9,445 nt of DNA from Acidobacteriota bacterium (GCA_026393735.1 JAPKZP010000583.1:1-9445), one strand, 5' to 3'. Positions 1 through 7,508 are shown, numbered from the stretch's first letter. Notes: generated by a model not told the origin, from the sequence alone. Program-made: numbers and translations.

Positions 1-1410
1 TCGGCGCCCGATCACCCGAACATCTGCTCCTTGTACGACGTGGGCGAGCAGGGCGGCCGGGTATATCTCGTGATGCCGTGTCTCGAGGGCACGACGCTGG
101 CGGCCCGGCTCTCGACCGCCGCGCTCCCCCTGGACCAGGCGCTCCGGATCGCGATCGAGATCTGCGACGCGCTCGATCGCGCCCACCGCCATGGCATCGT
201 CCACCGAGACCTCAAGCCCGGCAACATCATGCTGACGAAGGCTGGCGCGAAGCTGCTCGACTTCGGGCTCGCCAAGCGCGGCGGCGTCGTCTCACCCGCC
301 GCCGAGGTGACGCTGGCGTCGGCGGCGGTGACGTCACCGGGAGGCGGGTCGGGACCGCTGACGGCGAAGGGCACGATTCTCGGCACCTTCCACTACATGG
401 CGCCAGAGCAGCTCCGCGGGGAGGAGGCTGACGGGCGAAGCGACCTCTACGCGCTCGGGGCCGTCATCTACGAGATGGTCTCAGGGCAGCGGCCGTTTGA
501 CGCGGCGGACACCGCGACGCTCATCGCCGCCATCCTCGAACGGGAGCCGCGGCCGCTGTCCGGAGCCACTGGCCTGCCTCCGCGACTCGACCTGGCCGTC
601 CGCGCGTGCCTCGAGAAGGACCCCGCGGATCGCTGGCAGTCCGCCCGTGACCTGCTCCGCGAGCTGCGGTGGATCGCCGACGAGTCGAACCACCCGGCGG
701 CCGTCCGGCCCGCGGCCCCGGTACCCGCGGGGCGCCGTGTCTCGCGCCGCGCGTGGATGGTCGGCTGCGCGATCGCGGCGGTGGCCGCACTGGGCGGCGT
801 GGCCGGCTGGGCCAGGTTCGGCGCCGCGCCCGTCCCGTCGACGAGCGGGACGCCCGTCATCGTGATGATGGACTCGCCGCACCCGGCGCGCGTCTACGAT
901 CCTGCGACGCTGAAGGCCGGCGGCACGAATGCGGACGATCTCACGGACCTGCTCCGCGACCTGCCCGTTGAACTCGTGAAGGAAACCTCCAGCACGTCGT
1001 GGCACCGCGAGGACCAGGTGCTCCGGGAGAACCCGGCGCTCATCCTGGTGCATCGCTCCTGCTTCTACGACGCGACGCTGCTCGGCGACCCGGCGCTCGA
1101 CAACCGATACGCCGGCGTCATCTATCCGCATGCGGCCGACAAGCTCGAAGTGCTGCTCGGGTACATCGCGCTCGGGAACCCGCGCACGCGGTTCGTGGTG
1201 TACAGCCGCGGCAGCTGGGCGACCGAGGCGGTCAAGGACGCGTGGGTGAGCGCCATGACCCAGCGGTTTCCGCGCCTCAAAGGGCGAATCGTGGCGTACA
1301 AGGTCCCGCTCGACCGCGCCACATTTCGGGACCCTCAGACGGGCGCGGAGATCAAGGCCATCGTGTCGAACCAGTTGGCCACGCTTGCGCGTCGTGACGA
1401 GACTCGATGA
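1..1410 (+). CDS. Membrane-anchored eukaryotic-type Ser/Thr protein kinase, 5' truncated by window edge
   Basis: The reading frame is open from base 1, so the kinase N-lobe (Gly-rich loop, ATP-anchoring Lys) lies outside the window. It begins at the HPNI segment typical of beta-4. Visible catalytic motifs are HRDLKPGN (202-225; catalytic Asp in HRD), DFG (259-267; Mg-binding Asp) and MAPEQL (from 397), followed by a normal C-lobe up to about base 680. A basic, Pro/Ala-rich linker leads to one TM helix (about 751-813, WMVGCAIAAVAALGGVAGW). After it come about 185 extracytoplasmic residues with alternating hydrophobic beta-like stretches (VIVMMD, LILVHRSCF, TRFVVYSRG, RIVAYKVP). The family phosphorylates Ser/Thr of cytoplasmic partners; the substrate here is unknown. 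The C-terminal part is not the PASTA, WD40 or TPR module usual in these kinases and I cannot name it. A TTG at 31 is internal, not a start. Confidence 0.95.
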   Translation, partial: SAPDHPNICSLYDVGEQGGRVYLVMPCLEGTTLAARLSTAALPLDQALRIAIEICDALDRAHRHGIVHRDLKPGNIMLTKAGAKLLDFGLAKRGGVVSPAAEVTLASAAVTSPGGGSGPLTAKGTILGTFHYMAPEQLRGEEADGRSDLYALGAVIYEMVSGQRPFDAADTATLIAAILEREPRPLSGATGLPPRLDLAVRACLEKDPADRWQSARDLLRELRWIADESNHPAAVRPAAPVPAGRRVSRRAWMVGCAIAAVAALGGVAGWARFGAAPVPSTSGTPVIVMMDSPHPARVYDPATLKAGGTNADDLTDLLRDLPVELVKETSSTSWHREDQVLRENPALILVHRSCFYDATLLGDPALDNRYAGVIYPHAADKLEVLLGYIALGNPRTRFVVYSRGSWATEAVKDAWVSAMTQRFPRLKGRIVAYKVPLDRATFRDPQTGAEIKAIVSNQLATLARRDETR

Positions 1411-1447
1411 ACCTGGCCCGGGCGACCGCCTTGGCCCGAACGAGATG

Positions 1448-1470
1448 CAGTCCGGCCGCGGCGCCGGCTG
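1448..1470 (+). other. Small GC-rich hairpin between kinase and HATPase gene
   Basis: CAG-CCGGC (1448-1456, with bulged T1451) can pair with GCCGG-CTG (1463-1470) around a 6-nt loop. It lies just before the ribosome-binding site at 1475. There is no following T-run, so it does not look like a classic intrinsic terminator. In so GC-rich a sequence a stem of this size can occur by chance. Confidence 0.3.
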
Positions 1471-1474
1471 ACGT

Positions 1475-1481
1475 AGAGGAG
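1475..1481 (+). promoter_or_regulatory. Ribosome-binding site deciding a TTG start
   Basis: AGAGGAG lies 8 nt before the TTG at 1490. The only nearby ATG (1511) would be 29 nt from this site and has no site of its own. The TTG is therefore the preferred start of the downstream HATPase gene. Confidence 0.7.
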
Positions 1482-1489
1482 CGAACGAG

Positions 1490-1960
1490 TTGACACTACG
1501 TACGGGTCCCATGCCCCCCGACCACGACGACACGCCAGTCGAGTTCGCCTGCGCCGAACTCGCCGTGCGCCTCGACCTGGAGCTGCCCGGCGAGGCCTCG
1601 GCCATTTCGCCGGTCGTGGAACGGGTGCTCACCCTCGTCCGTGACACCGGCTGTGCCCGGGGCAAGGAGTTCGAAGTCGAGACTGCCTTGCGGGAGGCGC
1701 TGGCCAACGCCGTCCGGTACGGGTGCGCGCACAACCCGAGCAAGACCGTTCAGCTCTCGGTGGCGTGCGATCAGGCGCGGGGCATGATGATCGTCGTGCG
1801 CGATCCCGGCCCGGGCTTCGATCCCTCACAGGTGCCCAGCCCGGTGGCCGGCGACCAGCTCTACGCAGACCACGGCCGGGGCATCTACCTGATCAGCCAG
1901 TTGATGGATCACGTGGAGTACGGGCGCGGCGGGACGGAAATCCGCATGATCAAACGATAG
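1490..1960 (+). CDS. RsbW/SpoIIAB-like HATPase-domain protein (anti-sigma regulatory factor type)
   Basis: This 156-residue cytoplasmic protein is about the usual length for a stand-alone GHKL/HATPase anti-sigma factor kinase. The N-box is visible as EALANAVRYG, the G1 box as DPGPGFDP and the G2 box as GRGIYLISQLMDHVEYG, so the ATP-binding site looks intact. Family members (RsbW, SpoIIAB, RsbT) bind a sigma factor or phosphorylate an anti-sigma antagonist on Ser/Thr. No STAS-domain partner or sigma factor is in the window. It lies 79 bp after the kinase gene on the same strand, which suggests co-transcription and a shared signalling route (inference). The start is TTG with a good Shine-Dalgarno; if ATG 1511 is used instead, only seven residues are lost. 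Confidence 0.9.
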   Translation: MTLRTGPMPPDHDDTPVEFACAELAVRLDLELPGEASAISPVVERVLTLVRDTGCARGKEFEVETALREALANAVRYGCAHNPSKTVQLSVACDQARGMMIVVRDPGPGFDPSQVPSPVAGDQLYADHGRGIYLISQLMDHVEYGRGGTEIRMIKR

Positions 1961-1978
1961 TCGCCGGCACGCTGCGGT

Positions 1979-2004
1979 CGGGATCCCGCGAGACGCGGGA
2001 CCCG
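1979..2004 (+). terminator. Strong hairpin after the HATPase gene, terminator- or attenuator-like
   Basis: C1979-G1982 pairs with C2001-G2004 and T1984-G1990 pairs with C1994-A2000. This gives 11 base pairs with one bulged A (1983) and an AGA triloop. It begins 18 nt after the TAG stop of the HATPase gene and 66 nt before the next gene. There is no T-run after it, so it is not a canonical intrinsic terminator. It could be a factor-assisted terminator, an mRNA 3'-end stabiliser or an attenuator for the membrane protein gene. Confidence 0.45.
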
Positions 2005-2057
2005 CCGGGAGTGGAGGCGTGGGTGGACAACGGCCGCCATCAGGCGCGGCATCTACA

Positions 2058-2064
2058 CGAGGAG
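2058..2064 (+). promoter_or_regulatory. Ribosome-binding site of the three-TM membrane protein gene
   Basis: CGAGGAG lies 6 nt before ATG 2071. It fixes the start there, although the same frame is open much further upstream through the HATPase gene. Confidence 0.75.
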
Positions 2065-2070
2065 CAGTGC

Positions 2071-2814
2071 ATGAGTGACGACGAGAAGAAGCCGTTTGAT
2101 GTCTTCGAGCTGTGCGTGGCGGTCCTGCTGGGCCTGAGCGCGATTGGCGCGGCGCTGGCCGGTGTGCAGAACGGGCAGTGGGGCGGGAAGATGCTCGAGA
2201 ACTTCAGTGTGGCGAACACCACGACGACGCGCGCCGCCAAGGAATACAACGAGGCCGTCTCGAACATCAACAGCGATTACGCCGCGGTGGCGCAGGCGAA
2301 GCGGTCCATCCTGGACGGGATCTACGCGAAGTCCGCCGACGAGAAGGAGAAGGACTTCCAGACCGCGAGCTACTACCTGACGCAGCAGCTCTCCGAGGAC
2401 GCGTACGAGGCGCTCGGCCTGCCGAAGGACAAGTACGAGCCGGACGTCCCCGGCGCGAAGAAGACGACGACCGAAGCGGAAGTCGAGGAGGACCTCAAGG
2501 ACGTGCTGCCCGAGGAAGCGCTGCTGGTCGCCCTCGACACCGAGCTGCACGACGACGACAGCTATTCCAACGGCATGTTCGAGACAGCCGAAAAGCAGCT
2601 CAACGAGGCCGAGGCGAAGTTCGCCGAGGGCCGGGCCGCGAACGAGACGGGCGACAAGTACAGCCTGACGACTGTGTACTTCACGATCGCGCTGTTCTTC
2701 GCAGGCCTCGGGCTGGTCTTCAAGACCAGGATGCGCTGGGTGTTCTTCTCGCTGGGCGCGGTCACGTTCATCGGGGCCGCGGGGTACATGCTTACGCTGC
2801 CGTGGGCATCGTAG
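2071..2814 (+). CDS. Three-TM membrane protein of unknown function with a charged central domain
   Basis: The protein has 247 residues. Its N-terminus is short and charged (MSDDEKKPFD). TM1 spans about residues 11-32, then a hydrophilic, Glu/Lys/Ala-rich, probably helical or coiled-coil central domain (about 33-198), then TM2 (about 199-217), a KTRMR loop and TM3 (about 223-243). By the positive-inside rule the N-terminus and the KTRMR loop are cytoplasmic and the central domain is extracytoplasmic. No catalytic motif is visible. The layout (N-terminal TM, helical middle, two C-terminal TMs) resembles DUF4337-type membrane proteins, but I cannot confirm membership. It follows the kinase and HATPase genes on the same strand after a 110-bp gap with a hairpin. 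Its TAG stop overlaps a GTG (2814-2816). Confidence 0.85.
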   Translation: MSDDEKKPFDVFELCVAVLLGLSAIGAALAGVQNGQWGGKMLENFSVANTTTTRAAKEYNEAVSNINSDYAAVAQAKRSILDGIYAKSADEKEKDFQTASYYLTQQLSEDAYEALGLPKDKYEPDVPGAKKTTTEAEVEEDLKDVLPEEALLVALDTELHDDDSYSNGMFETAEKQLNEAEAKFAEGRAANETGDKYSLTTVYFTIALFFAGLGLVFKTRMRWVFFSLGAVTFIGAAGYMLTLPWAS

Positions 2815-2815
2815 T

Positions 2816-3064
2816 GGCGGCAGCGGGCGTGTCGAGGCGCCGTCCCTCCACACGCCCGCGGAGGCCCTCGAGGCCGCGTACGAGCAGGCCGGCCGTGCGC
2901 TGTCCACTGCGATCGCGGAGCGTTTCGGCGTCAGGCACCAGTCCCCGCAGGCCCTGTTGGTGCGGAACGGCCAGGTCGTCTGGCATGCCTCCCATCATCA
3001 CGTCTCGCAGGCCGAGATGGCAGCCGCCATCGCACGGCACGCAGGCCAGCCTCTCGCATCCTGA
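2816..3064 (+). pseudogene. C-terminal remnant of a YtxJ/BrxC-like bacilliredoxin
   Basis: This frame reads into RALSTAIAERFGVRHQSPQ, then LLVRNGQVVWHASHHH, then a C-terminal helix, ending at TGA 3062-3064. Both motifs match the C-terminal half of YtxJ (BrxC, monothiol bacilliredoxin), where GVKHESPQ and an NGxVxWxxSH strand are characteristic. Third codon positions are mostly G/C, as in real genes here, and the other two frames give Arg-rich shadows. The N-terminal 50-60 residues with the catalytic Cys of the CPIS-type motif are absent. The frame has no ATG, GTG or TTG between a stop at 2666-2668 and about 2950. A GTG at 2814 overlaps the previous stop but is in another frame, so a deletion plus frameshift is possible. 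The fragment contains no cysteine and could not act as a thiol redox enzyme. Confidence 0.62.
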
Positions 3065-3094
3065 CGGGATCCTCCGACACGGGCCGCGCGTCAG
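3061..3094 (+). repeat. Short inverted repeat upstream of the TonB-dependent receptor
   Basis: CTGACG (3061-3066) is the exact reverse complement of CGTCAG (3089-3094), 22 nt apart. The first arm overlaps the stop of the bacilliredoxin remnant and the second abuts the receptor's AGAGG ribosome-binding site (3097-3101). It may be an operator or a leader hairpin, or chance. Confidence 0.3.
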
Positions 3095-3102
3095 ACAGAG
3101 GC

Positions 3103-5475
3103 ATGCGTTTGTCCCGGCCGGCCCGGATTCTGCTGTCACTTGTCATCCTCTGTGCTCCGGCGGCGGCGGTCGCCCAGAACACCGCGGGTGTCGGGACGAT
3201 TGCCGGAATGGTCCGTGACGCCGACGGCACACCGGTCGGCGGCGTGCGGGTGTGCCTCGTCGGCAGTGAGCGGTGCGCGGCGTCCGGCACGACCGGCTCG
3301 TTCGAGATCGCCGAACTGCGCCCGTCCAGCTATCAGCTGCTGATCGAGCCGGCAGGGCAGCCGCCGATCGCCAGCGACCCCGTTGAAGTCCGCGCCGGCT
3401 ACACGGCGCAGGTAGAAGTGACGCTCCCCAAGCTCGAGGCGGTGCAGCAGACGATTACCGTGACGGCTCCGGCGCTGCGCCTGCCGGAGGAAGTGAAGAG
3501 TTCGGCCCAGGTCATCCTCCCGGGTGAGGTGTTCTCGAGCGCGGGCGCGCTGCAGGACGTGTCGCGCTACGTGCAGGCGCTGCCGGGGGTGGCGATTGGG
3601 TCCGACGACTTCCGCAACGACCTCATCGTCCGAGGCGGCAGCCCTCTCGAGAACCTCTTCATCGTCGACAACGTGGAGATCCCGAACATCAACACGTTCG
3701 CCAACGCCGCCTCCGCGGGCGGCAGCTACAGCATCCTCGACGCGGCGCTGCTGCAGGATGTGACATTCCTGACCGGCGGGTACCCCGCGCCCTACATCAA
3801 CCGCACGTCAAGCGTGATGCAGATCACGCAGCGCGAGGGATCGCGCACCAGACTGCAGGGGCGCGCCACGGTGGGATTCGCGGGCGCCGGCTTCGTCGGC
3901 GAGGGCCCGATCCGCGGCGGCAAGGGGTCGTGGGTCGTGTCGATGCGGCGCAGCTTTCTCGACCTGTTCACGGACGACGTCGGCATCGGTGGCGTGCCCG
4001 TGAGCTACACGTTCAATGCCAAGGGCGTCTACGACCTGTCGCCGGCCGACCGCGTCTGGATTGTGAACCTCACCGGTCGCGACTCGATCCGTCTCGGCGC
4101 GACGCAGGATGTGGCGGATCCGACGAGCGAGCTGAACAACTTCGACATCCGCTACGAAGGCTGGCGCTCGGCCACGGGCCTGAACTGGCAGCGGCTGTTC
4201 GGCGCGCGCGGCGTCGGGCTGCTTGGCGTGAGTTACTCGGACGCGTCGACGACGTCGGCCGTGAAAGACCTTCTGGCCTTCGGGATTCCGCCGCCCGACG
4301 TCCCGATCGACGACGTGATTGTCGCCACGCCCGCGTCCTTCGGTGAGCAGTCGAGGGAGCAGGAGACGACGCTGAAGTACGACCTGACGTCGTACGCGCC
4401 CGTGCTGCACAAAATCCAGGCGGGCGGCAGCGTAAAGCAGTTCCGGCTGACCTACGACATCGCGCAGCCGTACGGGTACGACAGCCCGTATTCCCCGGTG
4501 CCGAATCAGAACCCGATCACGCTGAAGACCGCGTTCACCGCGTGGCAGTCGAGCGCGTACCTCCAGGCCACGGAGGACCTCACGCGGCGGCTGAACGTCA
4601 CGTGGGGCGCGCGCGTCGATCACTACCAGTACATCAGTCAGACGCGCGTCAGCCCCCGGCTTGCCGGGAGCGTCCAGATCACCGACCGTGTCGCCTGGAA
4701 GGCGAGCGCCGGCGTGTACTACCAGCAGCCGTTCTTCGTGTTCCTGGCCGCGTTCCCGGAAAACGGCGCGACCAGGCCGTTCCGCGCGGATCATGTCGTG
4801 ACCGGGCTGGCGTTCTCGGGATCGGGCGGGCTCCGGCTCACCGCCGAGGTGTTCGTCAAGCACTACCGCGACTACCCCGTGTCGACGCAGTATCCGTCCG
4901 TGTCGCTCGCCAACGTCGGTGACACCTTCAACGTGCGGGAGATCCTGTTTCCCACCACGAGCGCCGGCCGCGGCCGCGTCCGCGGTGTCGAGTTCTACGC
5001 CGAGCGGCGCACGGGCGACCGCTGGTTCGGCCAGGCGAATCTCAGCATCTCGCAGACGCAGCATGCCGGGCTCGATGGTGTGCTGCGTCCCGGGTCGTTC
5101 GACTATCCGCTCATCGCGAATGTCGTCGGCGGCCACCGCTTCAACCGGAAGTGGGAGGCGTCCACGCGCATCTCGTACCTGTCCGGGCGCCCGTACACCC
5201 CGTTCGACCTCGCGGCATCCACGGCGCAGAACCGCGGCATCTACAACCTCGCGCAGGTGAACGCAGCGCGCGCCCCCGACTACTTCCGCTGGGATGTGCG
5301 GGTGGATCGCACTTTCACGGTCCGCGGTCAGGCCGTGATCGTCTTCGCCGGCGCCCAGAACCTCACGAACCGCCGCAACTGGTCAGGCTACTCGTGGGAC
5401 CGCCGCGCCAACGGCCCCCGGTTCGACGAACAGTTGGGCCTGTTCCCCGTCCTCGGCATCGACTGGCGCTTCTGA
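3103..5475 (+). CDS. TonB-dependent outer-membrane receptor with carboxypeptidase-regulatory-like N-terminal domain
   Basis: This 790-residue protein begins with a Sec signal peptide; cleavage is likely after AVA at residue 24. Residues about 27-115 form a CarboxypepD_reg-like beta-sandwich (GTIAGMVRDADGTPVGGVRV, then GSFEIAELRPSSYQL). A plug domain follows at about 125-240 (DVSRYVQALPGVA, NDLIVRGGSPLENLFIVDNVEIP, FLTGGYPAPY). The rest is an amphipathic beta-barrel ending in LFPVLGIDWRF, a terminal Phe typical of BAM-assembled barrels. The family imports ligands such as siderophores, sugars or peptides using TonB/ExbBD energy; the substrate cannot be read here, and no SusD partner or TonB system is adjacent. 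A weak AGAGG precedes the ATG. It is somewhat shorter than the roughly 1000-residue Oar-like receptors common in Acidobacteriota. Confidence 0.95.
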   Translation: MRLSRPARILLSLVILCAPAAAVAQNTAGVGTIAGMVRDADGTPVGGVRVCLVGSERCAASGTTGSFEIAELRPSSYQLLIEPAGQPPIASDPVEVRAGYTAQVEVTLPKLEAVQQTITVTAPALRLPEEVKSSAQVILPGEVFSSAGALQDVSRYVQALPGVAIGSDDFRNDLIVRGGSPLENLFIVDNVEIPNINTFANAASAGGSYSILDAALLQDVTFLTGGYPAPYINRTSSVMQITQREGSRTRLQGRATVGFAGAGFVGEGPIRGGKGSWVVSMRRSFLDLFTDDVGIGGVPVSYTFNAKGVYDLSPADRVWIVNLTGRDSIRLGATQDVADPTSELNNFDIRYEGWRSATGLNWQRLFGARGVGLLGVSYSDASTTSAVKDLLAFGIPPPDVPIDDVIVATPASFGEQSREQETTLKYDLTSYAPVLHKIQAGGSVKQFRLTYDIAQPYGYDSPYSPVPNQNPITLKTAFTAWQSSAYLQATEDLTRRLNVTWGARVDHYQYISQTRVSPRLAGSVQITDRVAWKASAGVYYQQPFFVFLAAFPENGATRPFRADHVVTGLAFSGSGGLRLTAEVFVKHYRDYPVSTQYPSVSLANVGDTFNVREILFPTTSAGRGRVRGVEFYAERRTGDRWFGQANLSISQTQHAGLDGVLRPGSFDYPLIANVVGGHRFNRKWEASTRISYLSGRPYTPFDLAASTAQNRGIYNLAQVNAARAPDYFRWDVRVDRTFTVRGQAVIVFAGAQNLTNRRNWSGYSWDRRANGPRFDEQLGLFPVLGIDWRF

Positions 5476-5561
5476 CGCCCGGCCTCGTTCACGCCTGCGG
5501 CCGCGCGCCAGCCGTCTCCTGTTCCCCTCGGACGAACCTATCCCGGTTCAGCGTGTCGGGA

Positions 5562-7508
5562 CTAGCGCGGACGCCCTGCCGGCGCCTCACCCGGGTTGCA
5601 CGGCGCGATCATCGTATGGGCGCGCGACCCGTCGTTCCCGATCCCCAGCAGCAGTTCTTCGAATGTCTGGAGAGGAACCTGGCTGCCGCGCCTGCCGACT
5701 GCAGGCACGAGTACCCATGTATCGCCGGCCACGGGCTCGCCCGGAGCGTTGCCGTCCGGCAGGAGCACGCCCGGCGCTGCCTCGGGGTGTCCAGTCGGTA
5801 CACACAGGGCCGGGTGGTCGAACGGGGCGCGCTCGTACCTCACGCGGTCGTCTGTCAGCGTCTTCAGGAACGCGGTGAGCCGTTCCCCGCTTCGCGAACC
5901 GAGTTCAACCTCCAGGAAGCCCGGGTCGAGGTTTCCCCCTTCCCGTAAATCGCCCCGTCGATTGTAAAACGCCATCACCTGTTCGAGGGTTGCGGATCCA
6001 CCCGTGTGAAAATACGGACCCGTCAGCTCGACGTTGCGCAGGCCGGGCGCCTTGAAGACACCGCTGGCCGAGTCGTGCGATGCCGCGGGGAACAGCGGGA
6101 TGCCGAATCCGTCCGTGCCGCCGGCGCCGATGTCGTCGGCCATCGGGCTGACGCCGATGCGGAAGAACCCGAAGGCGTCCGGCCGGCTCGCGTCGAAGCC
6201 TCTGGCCGCCACGTGTGTGAACGAGGCGGCTGTGAATTCGGGGCCACCGTGGCACTGGCTGCACTTGGCCGCATCGCTCAGGAATTCGTTCAGGCCGGCG
6301 AGCTCCTGGTCGGTGAGGACAGCCCCATTTCCTTCGGCGTAGCGGTCGAAGCGTGTGTCATCCGAAATAAGCGTGGCTTGGTACGCCTGGACGGCAATCC
6401 CCCAGAAGATCGGGAAGTTGAACTCCGCCTGGGTGAACTCATCCGAACTCCGCGGTTCCGCGACGCCGTCGATGACGCGTCCGTCGGCGTCGACGACCGC
6501 TGACGACTCCCAGAACTCCGGTTTGAACGCCGCGCGCACGAGCGCGGCGTACGAGTTATCCGGTCTCAGCCCGAGCCCCTCCGCGTTGGCGAACTCCCCG
6601 AGCACGCTGTCGTCCTGGGCAACCGCCTGCGTGCCCAGCGCCACCAGCGGCAGCATCTTCTTGCCGAGTTTCGGCCACGTGCGTCCGGCGTAGGACATCT
6701 CCACCTGATTCAGTGGAGGTCCCATAGCCTGGGACGCCAGGCTCGCGTTCTCCATGCGCACACGGTGGGGTTGGAGCACCCCGTCGATCAGCATCAGGCC
6801 GTTCATGGCCGTGTCAGATTCCCCGAACGGCGTACGTCCCGTAAACGTGCGACTGGCCCGCCCGTCGTGGAAGTTGCGCACATTGAACGCCGCGTTGATC
6901 ACGCTTGGCGTGTTGCGCGTCGTGGCCTGGCGGATCTTCAGGCCGCCAACTGCTGGAGCGGGCAGGCTATCCGGGTCGGCGCCGTGATCCGGGGTCCCGT
7001 CACGCGAGATATCAACGAACTGGCGCAAGGGCACGCCGGCGGATCCGGCGATGAGCCGCGTGTCGCGAACAACGCGGGACGCCCGGTTGTTCTGGTCCTC
7101 GAAGAGGTAGAACGGGAAGTCGTCGATCGTGAGCACACGATTCAGCGGCACTGCCCGCGCCGTATCGGGCGTCGAGGCGAGCTGGTTCTGACGACGGTGA
7201 TCGGCCCCGGCGTGGAAGTGGCAGGTCGCGCAGGCCGTGCGGTTGTCGCTGCCCGCCTGCACGTCCCAGAACAGCGCCTTACCGAGCACCACGAGGACTC
7301 GGAAGTCCCTGACGTACGCTTCGACCCCAGTCGGAGGCGGCACGGTGACGGTCTTGAGCGACCGGATCCCGGGTTCGGTCCGCAGTTGCGCGGCCGGGAC
7401 GATTGGCCAACCCAAGACACCGAGGAACAGTGCAAGCGCGGCGGCAGCCGGGAATGCCGTTCGGGAGGGGGACAGGCGACAGGTGCAAGGACCCTGCGAC
7501 GAAGCCAT
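5562..7508 (-). CDS. Secreted di-heme cytochrome c peroxidase / MauG family protein, enlarged form
   Basis: This 648-residue exported protein has an N-terminal hydrophobic signal segment at about residues 19-40. Two c-type heme sites are visible: CATCH at residues 93-97 (bases 7218-7232) and CSQCH at 416-420 (bases 6249-6263). Family landmarks include NTPSVINAAFNVRNFHDGRA (about 199-218), FWGIAVQAYQATL (about 368-380) and APGLRNVELTGPYFHTGG (about 487-504). The family reduces peroxide or performs MauG-like oxidations in the periplasm. Classical CcpA is near 350 residues with hemes about 150 residues apart; here the sites are 323 apart, and there is a C-terminal extension of about 90 residues (after 560) with two Cys (569, 637) that form no heme motif. 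It converges with the receptor gene. ATG 7508 is followed directly by the signal sequence. The ribosome-binding site is poor (GGA abuts the ATG). Confidence 0.93.
   Translation of the reverse strand: MASSQGPCTCRLSPSRTAFPAAAALALFLGVLGWPIVPAAQLRTEPGIRSLKTVTVPPPTGVEAYVRDFRVLVVLGKALFWDVQAGSDNRTACATCHFHAGADHRRQNQLASTPDTARAVPLNRVLTIDDFPFYLFEDQNNRASRVVRDTRLIAGSAGVPLRQFVDISRDGTPDHGADPDSLPAPAVGGLKIRQATTRNTPSVINAAFNVRNFHDGRASRTFTGRTPFGESDTAMNGLMLIDGVLQPHRVRMENASLASQAMGPPLNQVEMSYAGRTWPKLGKKMLPLVALGTQAVAQDDSVLGEFANAEGLGLRPDNSYAALVRAAFKPEFWESSAVVDADGRVIDGVAEPRSSDEFTQAEFNFPIFWGIAVQAYQATLISDDTRFDRYAEGNGAVLTDQELAGLNEFLSDAAKCSQCHGGPEFTAASFTHVAARGFDASRPDAFGFFRIGVSPMADDIGAGGTDGFGIPLFPAASHDSASGVFKAPGLRNVELTGPYFHTGGSATLEQVMAFYNRRGDLREGGNLDPGFLEVELGSRSGERLTAFLKTLTDDRVRYERAPFDHPALCVPTGHPEAAPGVLLPDGNAPGEPVAGDTWVLVPAVGRRGSQVPLQTFEELLLGIGNDGSRAHTMIAPCNPGEAPAGRPR

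Noticed and set aside
1490..1495. TTGACA matching a consensus -35 box
   Set aside because: No -10-like hexamer at 16-18 nt downstream, and the TTG is better explained as the start codon of the HATPase gene.
481..1743. Long minus-strand open frame opposite the kinase and HATPase genes
   Set aside because: Arg/Ala/Gly-rich translation without recognisable domains, lying antisense to two clearly real genes; typical of high-GC shadow frames.
3808..5136. Long minus-strand open frame opposite the receptor gene
   Set aside because: Low-complexity Arg/Val/Ala/Asp translation with no domain, antisense to a well-supported TonB-dependent receptor.
5541..5561. TCCCG/CGGGA inverted repeat in the convergent gap between receptor and peroxidase genes
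   Set aside because: Only a 5-bp stem with an 11-nt loop and no T-run on either strand; too weak to call a bidirectional terminator.
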